Positions 17,846 to 26,423 are shown, counted from the first letter of the stretch. The stretch is DNA of 64,000 bases from Paraburkholderia sp. LEh10 (GCF_017814945.1 NZ_JAGIPX010000026.1:56748-120747), one strand, 5' to 3'. The notes: generated by a model from the letters alone, not told the origin. Made by a program: numbers and translations.

Positions 17846-17915
17846 AGTATACCGACGCAACCGACGCAAGGTCAGAGCAAGCGTTCGCGGTGCAGCCCGT
17901 CAAAGTCGGTATACT
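17846..17915. promoter_or_regulatory. Mirrored divergent -10 elements of hpnN and hpnM
   Basis: AGTATACCGAC (17846-17856) and GTCGGTATACT (17905-17915) form a perfect 11-base inverted repeat 48 bases apart. Each arm ends in a good -10 hexamer, TATACT, pointing outward: leftward to hpnN and rightward to hpnM. Neither has an obvious -35. Predicted leaders are about 43 and 60 bases. The symmetry suggests shared control of both transport genes by one factor. Confidence 0.55.
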
Positions 17916-17981
17916 GGCCCGTAACCGCGCTGGATGCGGCCTGTCCAACGCGGGTTCACTCTTAACTGTCCCGATGAGCGT

Positions 17982-18587
17982 ATGAAACGTTACCTCTCTG
18001 CTTTTCTGGCAGCCGCCGTGGTTTCCACCGCGGCTTTCGCACAAAGCGCGCCTGATGCGATCGTGAAGAGCGCGGTCGAAGGCACGGTCAATGCGATGAA
18101 GGCCGACCCGCAGGCACGCGGCGGCGACATGAAGAAGATCACGCAAGTGGTCGAGTCGCATTTCGTGCCCGCCACGAACTTCCAGCGCACGACGCGCATC
18201 GCCGTGGGCAAAGCGTGGAGCACGGCCACGCCGGAGCAGCAAAAGCAACTGTATGAGCAATTCCAGAAGCTGCTCGTCGGCACCTATGCGGCATCGCTGT
18301 CGCAACTGCGCGATCAGGACGTGAAGTTCCGCTTCCTTCCGTCGAACGCTTCCACCGACGCGAAAGATACCGTGGTCCAGTCGCATGTGCTCAGCAACGG
18401 CGGCGACGATTCCATCGACTACCGTCTGGAAAAAACGGCGAACGGCTGGAAGATTTACGACATCAACATGATGGGCGCGTGGCTGATCCAGGTGTATCAG
18501 ACGCAGTTTCAGGATCAGTTGAACAAGGGCGGTGTCGATGGCCTGATCAAGTTCCTCACCGAGCACAACGCGCGCAGCGCCGGCTGA
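17982..18587 (+). CDS. hpnM: Hopanoid-associated periplasmic carrier HpnM (MlaC-like)
   Basis: A 201-residue exported protein with a classical signal peptide (MKRYLSAFLAAAVVSTAAFA, cleavage before Gln21). The mature part has the MlaC/Ttg2D toluene-tolerance fold, which carries a lipid in a hydrophobic pocket through the periplasm. Typical features are FQRTTRIAVGKAWSTATPEQ and the C-terminal YDINMMGAWLIQVYQTQF strand-helix. HpnM is the hopanoid-linked member of the family (TIGR family HpnM). It is divergent from hpnN-mlaA and ends at a strong terminator. ATG 17982 fits the signal peptide; the 16 extra in-frame codons upstream do not. Confidence 0.9.
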   Translation: MKRYLSAFLAAAVVSTAAFAQSAPDAIVKSAVEGTVNAMKADPQARGGDMKKITQVVESHFVPATNFQRTTRIAVGKAWSTATPEQQKQLYEQFQKLLVGTYAASLSQLRDQDVKFRFLPSNASTDAKDTVVQSHVLSNGGDDSIDYRLEKTANGWKIYDINMMGAWLIQVYQTQFQDQLNKGGVDGLIKFLTEHNARSAG

Positions 18588-18640
18588 TCGCTGGCGCACC
18601 CCGCTTTCCCGCTCGCTGCGGGAATCGCGCGGCACAAAGA

Positions 18641-18675
18641 AAGAGAGCGCAACGGGTTGACCGTTGCGCTCTCTT
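18641..18675. terminator. Bidirectional intrinsic terminator
   Basis: AAGAGAGCGCAACGG (18641-18655) pairs perfectly with CCGTTGCGCTCTCTT (18661-18675) around a GTTGA loop, followed by TT. It lies between the convergent hpnM and hpnH genes. Confidence 0.9.
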
Positions 18676-18708
18676 TTCATCCGGCGATGACGTGCGTTGG
18701 TTCGCGCT

Positions 18709-19866
18709 TCAGTTCAACGCGGCCGCCGACGTCTGCACCTTCTTGCCCGTGCCCGCACGCTTGATCTCGTCGAGCTTGATCTCGACGTGGCGCGAGAACA
18801 CGTATTCCGCCGGACGTTGCTTGTCGAGCGGGATGTCTCTCGCGAACGCACCCGTCGTCTTCGCGCCGCTCAGGCTGACCTTCAACGCCTTCAGCGGATG
18901 CGAGACGGTATCCATCACCGCCGTCGCTTCGAAGCCGCAGTGGACCATGCAGTCCGCGCACTTCTCATAGTTGCCCGTGCCGTACTTGTCCCAATCCGTG
19001 GTTTCCATCAGTTCCTTGAAGGTCTTCACGTAACCTTCGCCGACCAGATAGCACGGCTTCTGCCAGCCGAACACGGTGCGCGCCGGGTTGCCCCAAGGCG
19101 TGCATTCGTAGGTCTGGTTGCCGGCCAGGAAGTCGAGGAACAGGCTCGACTGGCTGAACGACCACTTCTTGCCGCTGTCGCCGCGCTTGAAGATTTCGCG
19201 GAACAGCTGCTTGGTCTTTTCGCGGTTCAGGAAGTGCTGCTGGTCCGGTGCGCGCTCATACGCATAGCCGGGCGACACCGTGATACCGTCGACGCCCATC
19301 GGGCCGACGGTATCGAAGAACGCGGCGACGCGCTCGGGAATCGCATCGTTGAACAGCGTGCAGTTGATGTTCACGCGGAAACCGCGGCGCTTGGCTTCCT
19401 TGATCGCGGCGACGGCCTTGTCGTACGTGCCTTCCTGCGAGACCGAGTGGTCGTGCATTTCGCGGTCGCCGTCGAGGTGCACCGACCAGACGAAGTACGG
19501 GTTCGGCTCGTAATCGTCCATCTTCTTTTCCATCAGCAGCGCGTTCGTGCACAGGTACACGAACTTCTTGCGCGCCATGATGCCCTTGACGATCTGCGGC
19601 ATTTCCTTGTGCAGCAGCGGCTCGCCGCCAGCGATCGAGACGACGGGCGCGCCGCACTCGTCGACGGCTTCGAGGCACTCGGCCAGCGACAGGCGCTGGT
19701 TGAGGATGGGATCCGGGTAGTCGATCTTTCCGCAGCCATTGCATGCAAGGTTGCAGCGGAACAGCGGCTCGAGCATCAGCGCGAGCGGGTAGCGTTTGTT
19801 GCCCTTGAGGTGCTGACGCATGATGTATGCGCCGACCCGGACTTTTTGTAGCATCGGAATAGACAA
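18709..19866 (-). CDS. hpnH: Radical SAM adenosyl-hopene transferase HpnH
   Basis: A 385-residue radical-SAM enzyme that adds the 5-deoxyadenosyl group to diploptene and makes adenosylhopane, the entry to extended (C35) hopanoids. The cluster-binding cysteines are Cys38, Cys42 and Cys45 in RCNLACNGC. A C-terminal SPASM-like region carries further cysteines (YECTPWG, KCADCMVHCG). The start is TTG 19866, because a perfect AAGGAGG (complement of 19872-19878) ends five bases upstream and overlaps the ispH stop. An ATG four codons later lacks that spacing. It is cotranscribed with ispH. Its product feeds HpnG. Confidence 0.95.
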   Translation of the reverse strand: MSIPMLQKVRVGAYIMRQHLKGNKRYPLALMLEPLFRCNLACNGCGKIDYPDPILNQRLSLAECLEAVDECGAPVVSIAGGEPLLHKEMPQIVKGIMARKKFVYLCTNALLMEKKMDDYEPNPYFVWSVHLDGDREMHDHSVSQEGTYDKAVAAIKEAKRRGFRVNINCTLFNDAIPERVAAFFDTVGPMGVDGITVSPGYAYERAPDQQHFLNREKTKQLFREIFKRGDSGKKWSFSQSSLFLDFLAGNQTYECTPWGNPARTVFGWQKPCYLVGEGYVKTFKELMETTDWDKYGTGNYEKCADCMVHCGFEATAVMDTVSHPLKALKVSLSGAKTTGAFARDIPLDKQRPAEYVFSRHVEIKLDEIKRAGTGKKVQTSAAALN

Positions 19867-19876
19867 ATCGTCCTCC

Positions 19877-20821
19877 TTAAACTTCGCGTGCAGCGAGTGG
19901 TTGCGTCAGCTTCGACGGCAACTTGAATTCAACTTTTTCTTCACGTCCCGTCATCGTCGTGACGTCGACGGGGCCCAGCGCGCGTAGCGCATCGATTACG
20001 TTCTCGACCATCTCTTCGGGTGCCGACGCGCCCGCCGTGATGCCGACCGTGCCGACACCCGCGAACCACTCCCGTTTGACTTCGGAGCCGTCCGCGACGA
20101 GATAGCTCGGCACGCCCGACTCGCTGCCGATCTCGCGCAGACGATTCGAGTTCGAGCTGTTGGTTGCGCCCACCACCAGCAGCACATCGACCTGCGAACT
20201 GAGCTCGCGCACGGCCGCCTGGCGGTTTTGCGTCGCGTAGCAGATGTCGCGCGTGTCCGGCCCGACGATGTCGGGGAAACGGCGCTTCAACGCGTCGATG
20301 ATGCCGCGCGTATCGTCCACCGAAAGCGTGGTCTGCGTGATGTAGGCGAGCGGCGTGTCGATGGGCAGTTCCAGCTTCGCGACTTCAGCCTCGCTTTGCA
20401 CGAGCAGCACCGTGCCCGGAATCTGGCCGATCGTGCCTTCCACTTCCGGGTGGCCGGCATGGCCGATCAGGATCAGCGTGCGGCCCGAGGCCACGTACTG
20501 ACGGCCCTGCACATGAACCTTCGTCACGAGCGGGCAGGTGGCATCGAGCACGTCGAGGCCGCGCTGTTCCGCATCGCGCTCCACGCTTTGCGCGACACCG
20601 TGGGCACTGAAAATGGCAACTGCGCCCTGCGGCACTTCATCGAGTTCCTCGACGAAGCGCGCGCCTTTACGGCGAAGATTGTCGACTACGTGCCTGTTGT
20701 GGACGATCTCATGACGCACATACACAGGTGCGCCATGTTGCTGCAAAGCGCGATCGACGATCTCGATCGCCCTGACGACTCCCGCACAAAAGCCCCGGGG
20801 TTGAGCAAGGATGACTCGCAT
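19877..20821 (-). CDS. ispH: 4-hydroxy-3-methylbut-2-enyl diphosphate reductase
   Basis: A 314-residue iron-sulfur enzyme, the last step of the MEP pathway, making IPP and DMAPP from HMBPP. The three cluster cysteines are Cys12, Cys96 and Cys194. The HMBPP-binding residues His41, His74, His124 and Glu126 and the SSNS segment near 222 are present. The start at 20821 gives the standard N-terminus MRVILAQPRGFCAGV; a 127-residue upstream open extension has no family match. It is followed 10 bases on by hpnH, so isoprenoid supply and hopanoid tailoring share a transcript. Burkholderia often carry a second ispH elsewhere, so this may be the hopanoid-dedicated copy. Confidence 0.95.
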   Translation of the reverse strand: MRVILAQPRGFCAGVVRAIEIVDRALQQHGAPVYVRHEIVHNRHVVDNLRRKGARFVEELDEVPQGAVAIFSAHGVAQSVERDAEQRGLDVLDATCPLVTKVHVQGRQYVASGRTLILIGHAGHPEVEGTIGQIPGTVLLVQSEAEVAKLELPIDTPLAYITQTTLSVDDTRGIIDALKRRFPDIVGPDTRDICYATQNRQAAVRELSSQVDVLLVVGATNSSNSNRLREIGSESGVPSYLVADGSEVKREWFAGVGTVGITAGASAPEEMVENVIDALRALGPVDVTTMTGREEKVEFKLPSKLTQPLAAREV

Positions 20822-21282
20822 AGGCTGGCGAACTCCGACCTGACGCGGGGTTGCGGGCAGATCGGTAAAAACGACCTGTTCGCCGCGTCTTGTATATTTA
20901 GTTGATGTCTTAAATCCGACGAAAGTCGATACTCGAGACCAAACGCGCATTCTAACGCTATCGCGCGCTATTTGCTTTTTAGGCGCCTTGCAGTGTGGGG
21001 TTTCGGGCGGCAAAAATGACTCGCTGCGCGCGCTGTCGCGAACGCTTAAACTATCGGGCCTTGTTCGCCGACGCACGCTATGTGCAGTCCGGCGCGCACG
21101 CTTTGAATTTTCTGCGGCGTCTTTCCCCGGCGGCGCATTCTTGAACGTATCGAAAACGCGGACTATCACATATTCGATAACCGGCCAGTGCTCGATATCC
21201 ACGATTGGCGCGGTGCCGCGGTTGTTGTTGCGCTGCGCCTGCCGCCGCGCCGGCAGCGCGCGGTTTCCATAGAGGGCAATGC
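20822..21282. other. Divergent spacer between ispH and hpnB
   Basis: About 460 bases with no supported gene. Open frames read through from both flanking genes but show no family resemblance. The stretch must hold the promoters of ispH-hpnH (leftward) and hpnB-slt (rightward). I could not assign convincing -35/-10 pairs. Confidence 0.4.
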
Positions 21283-22461
21283 ATGATTGCGGCGGTTCTG
21301 TTTGTGTTGGCGTGTCTGTCGCTGTTGATCTGGTGTGTGCTGCTGTTTGCGCGCGGCGGCTTCTGGCGCGCGCAGCCCGCCGCGCCGCTCGCGCCCGAAA
21401 CGCGTGGCGCGTGGCCGGGCGTCGCCGCCGTTGTTCCGGCGCGCAACGAAGCGGACGTAATCGCGCGTGCCGTCACGTCGCTGCTGACACAGGACTATGC
21501 GGGCGAGTTTCACGTGATCGTCGTCGACGACCACAGCACGGACGGCACCGCCGACGCCGCCCGCGCCGCCGCGCTCGCGCTGCAATGCCCGGACCGGCTG
21601 ACCGTGATCGCGGCGAAGCCGCTGCCCGCGGGCTGGTCGGGCAAGGTCTGGGCGCAGTCGCAGGGCATCGAGGCGGCGCGCTCGCTGGGCTACACGCCCG
21701 AGTATCTGCTGCTCACGGATGCCGACATCGGCCATCCCGCCGACGCGCTCTCGCAACTCGTGATGCGCGCCGATGCGGAACAGCGTGATCTCGTCTCGCT
21801 GATGGTGCGTCTGCGCTGCGATTCGTTCTGGGAAAAGGCGCTGATTCCCGCCTTCGTGTTCTTCTTCGCGAAGCTCTATCCGTTCTCGTGGGTCAACAAT
21901 CCGCGCAACCGCACGGCGGGCGCGGCGGGCGGCTGCATGCTGGTGCGCCGGGCGGCGCTCGAAGAAGCGGGCGGCATCGAATCGATCCGCGCCGAGCTGA
22001 TCGACGATTGCAGTCTTGCCGCGCGTATCAAGCATCGCGGCGGAGGGCGCCACCCGATCCGGCTGGATGTCGCCGCGCGCAGCATTTCGCTGCGCCCTTA
22101 CGATAGCTGGCGCGAGATCTGGAACATGATCGCGCGCACGGCGTTCACGCAGTTGCGCTATTCGGCATGGCTGCTCGCGGGCACGCTGCTCGGCATGACG
22201 ATCATCTATCTCGCGCCGCCCGTGGTCGCGATCGTGCTCGGGCCGAAGGGCTGGCCTGCGTGGCTCGCGTGGGCCGCGATGTGTTGCGCGTATGCGCCGA
22301 TGCTGCGCTACTACAACCGCTCGCCGCTGTGGGCGCCGTTTCTGCCGCTCGTCGCGCTGTTCTACGTCAGTGCGACGTTCGGCTCCGCGGTGCGCTACTG
22401 GCGCGGCAAGGGTGGCCAATGGAAGGCGCGCGTGCAGGCGCCCGCCGGGACGAATCAATGA
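21283..22461 (+). CDS. hpnB: Hopene-associated glycosyltransferase HpnB
   Basis: A 392-residue family-2 glycosyltransferase anchored by one N-terminal helix (residues 1-24) and several C-terminal helices (from about 300 on). The GT-A core shows VVPARNEADVI (50-60), VDDHSTDGT (81-89), the LPAGWSGKVWA segment and the DAD motif at 146-148. HpnB is a recurrent neighbour of hopanoid genes, but its sugar donor and acceptor are not established. AGAGGG stands upstream of ATG 21283; a longer frame upstream is ignored. Its stop overlaps the start of a lytic transglycosylase (ATGA). Confidence 0.88.
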   Translation: MIAAVLFVLACLSLLIWCVLLFARGGFWRAQPAAPLAPETRGAWPGVAAVVPARNEADVIARAVTSLLTQDYAGEFHVIVVDDHSTDGTADAARAAALALQCPDRLTVIAAKPLPAGWSGKVWAQSQGIEAARSLGYTPEYLLLTDADIGHPADALSQLVMRADAEQRDLVSLMVRLRCDSFWEKALIPAFVFFFAKLYPFSWVNNPRNRTAGAAGGCMLVRRAALEEAGGIESIRAELIDDCSLAARIKHRGGGRHPIRLDVAARSISLRPYDSWREIWNMIARTAFTQLRYSAWLLAGTLLGMTIIYLAPPVVAIVLGPKGWPAWLAWAAMCCAYAPMLRYYNRSPLWAPFLPLVALFYVSATFGSAVRYWRGKGGQWKARVQAPAGTNQ

Positions 22462-23138
22462 GGCGGCTCGTCTGCCTGATCGCGCTGACGTTCGGTTTGA
22501 CGCTTGGCTCGATGCAGGGCGCGTTGGCCGAAGATCAGCCAAACCACGACCACACGTCAGATTACCTGCGCCAGAAGTTTGGCCTCGCGAAAGAAAAGGC
22601 CGAGCAGATCTCGAATGCAGTGCGCGCGGCTTCAGAGAAATACGCGCTGCCGCCCGCGCTGATTCTCGCGATCATCTCGATCGAATCGCGCTTCAAGGAA
22701 AAGGCCAAGGGCGGTAACGGCGCGACGGGTCTGATGCAGGTCGTGCCGGGCGCGCACAGGCGCCTGCTGAAAGACGTGAAGGATCTGACCGATCCCGAGA
22801 CCAATATCGAAGTCGGCTCGGCGATCTTGTACGGCTATGTGCAATCGGCGGGCGGCGATCTGAATGCCGCGTTGAAGAGCTACGGCGGGTCGCTGGCGTA
22901 TGCGGAGAAGGTCAACGGCCGCGTCAAGACGTTTGCGGCCGTGGTGGAAGGCGACAGCGCGGCCTCGGGCGTGGATCAGCCGATGCCTGCGCGTGATGGC
23001 GGCTGCGACGCGCGGTGGAGCTCGCTGTGCATTGGACCCGTCGTCTACGTCAGCCCGGTGGCCGATGCCGCGTCGAGTCCAAGCGTCTCGCAACGCGCCG
23101 CCCAACTGCTGAACTCGCTATTGCCGCTGTCCCACTGA
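22458..23138 (+). CDS. Exported lytic transglycosylase (SLT domain)
   Basis: A 226-residue protein with a signal peptide (about 1-24, ending ALA) and a Slt-type lysozyme-fold domain. The catalytic Glu76 lies in IISIESRF, and GLMQV is at 91-95, the family signature. It cleaves the MurNAc-GlcNAc bond of peptidoglycan and forms 1,6-anhydro ends. The C-terminal ~55 residues are low in motifs. The start overlaps the hpnB stop, so the two are translationally coupled, an odd pairing of a wall enzyme with a hopanoid-linked transferase. A GC hairpin at 23167-23189 lacks a T-tract. Confidence 0.88.
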   Translation: MRRLVCLIALTFGLTLGSMQGALAEDQPNHDHTSDYLRQKFGLAKEKAEQISNAVRAASEKYALPPALILAIISIESRFKEKAKGGNGATGLMQVVPGAHRRLLKDVKDLTDPETNIEVGSAILYGYVQSAGGDLNAALKSYGGSLAYAEKVNGRVKTFAAVVEGDSAASGVDQPMPARDGGCDARWSSLCIGPVVYVSPVADAASSPSVSQRAAQLLNSLLPLSH

Positions 23139-23192
23139 ACAGCGCAACGCCGTCGAGCGCGCTGCCGGCGGCCGCAAGGGCCGCCGCGCGCG

Positions 23193-23720
23193 TCACTTCT
23201 GCGTCAGCATCATGTACATCTGGATGACCATGTCCGGCGAAAACTGGAACGGCACCCAGCCATGCCCCGTATGACGCATCACGAGCAGACGGTCGCCGTT
23301 GGTCTGCTTCTGCACCGCCATCACCGGGTTTCTGGTCGAAACGAAACGCCAGCCGGCAGGCAAGTCCGGCGGGACTTCCGGCTCCATCGACGCCCGCGCG
23401 TTCGACAGTTCCTCAATCAGCTGACCGACCTGCAGCGGATGCAGCGTCACCGACTTGCCGCCGATCGACATGGTGATTTCGTTCTGGCCAGGGCGTTCGA
23501 TGTGCAGCGTCGGTTTTTCATCGGCTTGCTGTTCCACGTGCGCGCCGGCGGCGGCATCGACTGCATCGACTGCCGCTTCGACGGGCTGTTCGGTTTGCGC
23601 GGCCGTCGTGCCGTTCACGTGCTGATCGCTCGCATCCTCGACGTCTCGCGGAGCCGTGACAGCCTGAATGAGCTGATCGACGCCCGTTTCGAGCGCGCCA
23701 ATCTGTTCCTGAAGATTCAT
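23193..23720 (-). CDS. Conserved hypothetical protein, acidic
   Basis: A 175-residue soluble protein with no named family. Residues 1-25 look like a short helix (LQEQIGALETGVDQLIQAV). A variable Ala/Val/Glu-rich linker follows, and the ordered part from about residue 70 is strand-rich with several Trp and Met (LPAGWRFVSTRNPVMAV, GHGWVPFQFSPDMVIQMYMML). It resembles proteins of unknown role often found in Burkholderia genomes. It stands between slt and hpnA, convergent with slt, and a link to hopanoids is only positional. Confidence 0.7.
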   Translation of the reverse strand: MNLQEQIGALETGVDQLIQAVTAPRDVEDASDQHVNGTTAAQTEQPVEAAVDAVDAAAGAHVEQQADEKPTLHIERPGQNEITMSIGGKSVTLHPLQVGQLIEELSNARASMEPEVPPDLPAGWRFVSTRNPVMAVQKQTNGDRLLVMRHTGHGWVPFQFSPDMVIQMYMMLTQK

Positions 23721-23868
23721 GCGTAGTTCTCTGGTAAGACCCGCGATTTTACCTTCTGCGCGCCGACGTTAACCTTTGTGTCGGCTCCGAGTTGTAACAA
23801 AGCGTGTGCGAGCGTAAGCATGCGCGACGCGTGCACGTTCAGCGATTCATCCAGAGACGCGCGACGCA

Positions 23869-24879
23869 TCACGCTTTCAGATAGCCCGCGTCGCGGAACC
23901 AGTCGAGCGCGTCGCGCAGTCCTTCGCGATAAGGCCGCGCGCGATAACCGAGCTCGCGCTCCGCTTTCGCCGACGTGAAGTACATCTTGTTCTTCGACAT
24001 CTTCAGGCCGTCGACGGTGACGAACGGCTCGCGCTTCGTGAACTTGGCGACGGCTTCCGCGCCCATCGCGAGTGGATAGAGCGGCCAGCGCGGCAATGCG
24101 ATGGTCGGCGGCTTGCGCCCGACCATGCCGGCGATGTCGGCGAGCATCTGCTGCAACGGCAGGTTCTCGCCGCCGAGAATGTAGCGCTCGCCGATCTTGC
24201 CGCGTTCGAGCGCGAGGAAATGACCCATCGCGACATCATCGACGTGCACGAGATTCAGCCCCGTGTCGACGAAAGCCGGAATCTTGCCGAGCGCCGCCTC
24301 GACGATGATGCGGCCCGTCGGCGTCGGCTTCACGTCGCGCGGACCGATGGGCGTCGACGGGTTGACGATCACGGCGGGCAGGCCGTCATTCGCGATCATC
24401 CGCTCGACGGCGCGCTCCGCGAGCACCTTGCTGCGCTTGTAGACGCCGATCGCCTGCTGCGGCGTCATCGGCGACGTTTCATCGACCGACTGGCCCGAGC
24501 CCGTTACCTTCAACGTTGCGACACTGCTCGTGTACACGATGCGCTCGACGCCTTCCTTCAGCGCGGCGCGCATCGTGGCTTGCGTGCCTTCCAGATTCGC
24601 GCGTTCGATTTCGTGCGGGTCGGGCGCCCACAGCCGATAGTCCGCCGCCACATGCAGCAGATAGCGCGCGCCACGCAGCGCGGCGCGCATCGACGCTTCG
24701 TCGCGCATGTCGCCGACGGCGATTTCCGCGTCGAGCGCTTCGACGTTGCGGCGCGGGCTGGTCGGTCGCACGAGCACGCGCACTGCGAAGCCCTTTTGCT
24801 GCGCGATGCGCGCGACCGCCGAGCCGACGAAGCCGGACGCGCCGGTGACGAGTACGAGATCGCGAGTCTGATCGCTCAT
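23869..24879 (-). CDS. hpnA: Hopanoid-associated sugar epimerase HpnA
   Basis: A 336-residue extended short-chain dehydrogenase/epimerase. The NAD(P)-binding motif TGASGFVG is at residues 12-19, and the catalytic Tyr147-x3-Lys151 (YKRSK) with Ser near 118 are present. HpnA proteins are found beside hopanoid genes and are thought to act on a sugar nucleotide or sugar-bearing lipid, but the substrate is unproven. With hpnB nearby, a sugar modification of a hopanoid is a natural guess. It is a single leftward gene closing the island. Confidence 0.9.
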   Translation of the reverse strand: MSDQTRDLVLVTGASGFVGSAVARIAQQKGFAVRVLVRPTSPRRNVEALDAEIAVGDMRDEASMRAALRGARYLLHVAADYRLWAPDPHEIERANLEGTQATMRAALKEGVERIVYTSSVATLKVTGSGQSVDETSPMTPQQAIGVYKRSKVLAERAVERMIANDGLPAVIVNPSTPIGPRDVKPTPTGRIIVEAALGKIPAFVDTGLNLVHVDDVAMGHFLALERGKIGERYILGGENLPLQQMLADIAGMVGRKPPTIALPRWPLYPLAMGAEAVAKFTKREPFVTVDGLKMSKNKMYFTSAKAERELGYRARPYREGLRDALDWFRDAGYLKA

Positions 24880-25060
24880 GGCTTGCCGTTTTCCTGATTG
24901 CTGCCTGACTGGCGCATGGTTGATGGTTTGCAGAGGTCGGATTGTACGTGCTGTGGATGGCGTGCGCCGTGCTCGCCGTTTCGGTGCATCGGCCGCAACG
25001 CAAGCAAAGCGCGCGCGGCGCGACTAGAATGCCCGCGTAAACGCATAAGAGGAGGTGAGC

Positions 25061-25357
25061 ATGTCCGGCACGGATCTCGATTCGCGAATCGAAACGTATT
25101 ACGTGCGGGTGCGCGGCATGGTGCAGGGCGTCGGCTTTCGTCACGCGACGGTGCGCCAGGCGCATGCGCTGGGTATCCGGGGATGGGTGGCGAACATGGA
25201 CGACGGTTCCGTCGAAGCGATGTTGCAAGGTCCGGCGAACCAGGTCGACCGGATGCTGTCGTGGCTGCGTCACGGGCCGCCGACGGCGCGCGTGACGGAA
25301 GTGACAGGCGAAGAGCGCGCCACCGACAAGCGTTACGAGCGCTTCGAACAGCACTGA
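25061..25357 (+). CDS. acyP: Acylphosphatase
   Basis: A 98-residue enzyme that hydrolyses acyl phosphates such as acetyl-phosphate or 1,3-bisphosphoglycerate. The signature GMVQGVGFR ends in the catalytic Arg27, and the partner Asn45 lies in GWVANMDDGSVEA. The start is ATG 25061 because GAGGAGG is centred about 8 bases upstream; a GTG two codons earlier sits inside that ribosome site. It is a single gene, convergent with egtD. The GC-rich stem GCGCGCGG/CCCGCGCGC near 25376-25397 has no T-run. Confidence 0.93.
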   Translation: MSGTDLDSRIETYYVRVRGMVQGVGFRHATVRQAHALGIRGWVANMDDGSVEAMLQGPANQVDRMLSWLRHGPPTARVTEVTGEERATDKRYERFEQH

Positions 25358-25442
25358 AGCGCCATTGCATGCGAAGCGCGCGGACACCGCCCGCGCGCCT
25401 CGCCACGCTTACGTCACACGACAGCGCGATACAGCTTGCAAA

Positions 25443-26423
25443 TCAGCGCGCCACCAGCAGGCTTTCCGCAAACCCCCAATCGCGCTCGATCCATTGATGG
25501 CTGCATGTGAAGCCCGCATCGTCGGCGATTGCGTGCAATTCTTCCGGACGATATTTGTGGCTGCTTTCCGTCCATATCGTTTCGCCTTCGTTCAGCTCGA
25601 CCGTCAACTTCGCCGCGCGCACCTGCGCGCTCACGTGCCGCTTCGCGCGCAGATGCATTTCGATGCTGCGCACGTCGGGATTGAAGCGCGCGACATGCTG
25701 GAACGCGTCGAGCGGAAAATCGCCGTCCAGTTCTCGATTGATCCGCGCGAGCAGGTTCAGGTTGAACGCGGCCGTCACGCCGATGGGATCGTCATAGGCG
25801 GCGACCAGCACGGGCACCGGCTTTTCGAGGTCCGTGCCGAGCAGCAGCGCGTCGCCGGGCGCGAGCATGTTGCGGATCTCGCGCAGAAATCGCGTGGCCG
25901 CGAGTCGTCCGAAATTGCCGATCGTGCTGCCGAGAAACAGCACGAGCAACGGCTCGTCCTTCGCGCGGCGCTTGCTGACCTCGGCGAGCCCCGCGAGATA
26001 GTCGCGCTCATAACCGACGATCGAAATGCGCTCGATATCGCCGAGCTCGCGGCGGCACAATTGCAAAGCGGTGCGCGAAATTTCAATCGGGCAGTAAGAA
26101 GTGGGGCGCTTTTTACATAGTGCTTCGAGAATGCGGCGCGTCTTGCGGCCGCTGCCGCTGCCAAGCTCCGCGACGATCGCATCGTGCGGCAACTGCGCGA
26201 CGATCTCGCCCGCGTGCTTCGCGAGCAGCCGTTCTTCGGCGCGCGTGACGCCGTATTCGGGCAGCGCAGTGATCACTTCGAAAAGCGCCGAACCCACTTC
26301 ATCGTAAAGATACTTCGACGGCAATTCCTTCTGGGGCTGCTTGGTGAGGCCAGCGCGAACGGCGGCGGCGAATTCCGGCGATACGTCGTGCGACAGATGA
26401 TGCGATACGGCTGGCTGAGTCAT
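25443..26423 (-). CDS. egtD: L-histidine N-alpha-methyltransferase EgtD
   Basis: A 326-residue SAM-dependent enzyme that trimethylates histidine to hercynine, the first step of ergothioneine synthesis. Seen are LPSKYLYDEVGSALFE (34-49), the SAM loop ELGSGSGRKT (86-95), GSTIGN, and the C-terminal substrate-binding IWTESSHKY. Length fits EgtD (about 320). The start is ATG 26423; the open upstream extension is unrelated sequence. No egtB (the sulfoxide synthase) or egtC/E lies next to it in this window, so the pathway must be completed elsewhere or not at all. Confidence 0.9.
   Translation of the reverse strand: MTQPAVSHHLSHDVSPEFAAAVRAGLTKQPQKELPSKYLYDEVGSALFEVITALPEYGVTRAEERLLAKHAGEIVAQLPHDAIVAELGSGSGRKTRRILEALCKKRPTSYCPIEISRTALQLCRRELGDIERISIVGYERDYLAGLAEVSKRRAKDEPLLVLFLGSTIGNFGRLAATRFLREIRNMLAPGDALLLGTDLEKPVPVLVAAYDDPIGVTAAFNLNLLARINRELDGDFPLDAFQHVARFNPDVRSIEMHLRAKRHVSAQVRAAKLTVELNEGETIWTESSHKYRPEELHAIADDAGFTCSHQWIERDWGFAESLLVAR

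Noticed and set aside
15889..17985. A 698-codon plus-strand frame opposite hpnN
   Set aside because: Antisense shadow of a conserved transporter; the product is Arg-rich and has no family.
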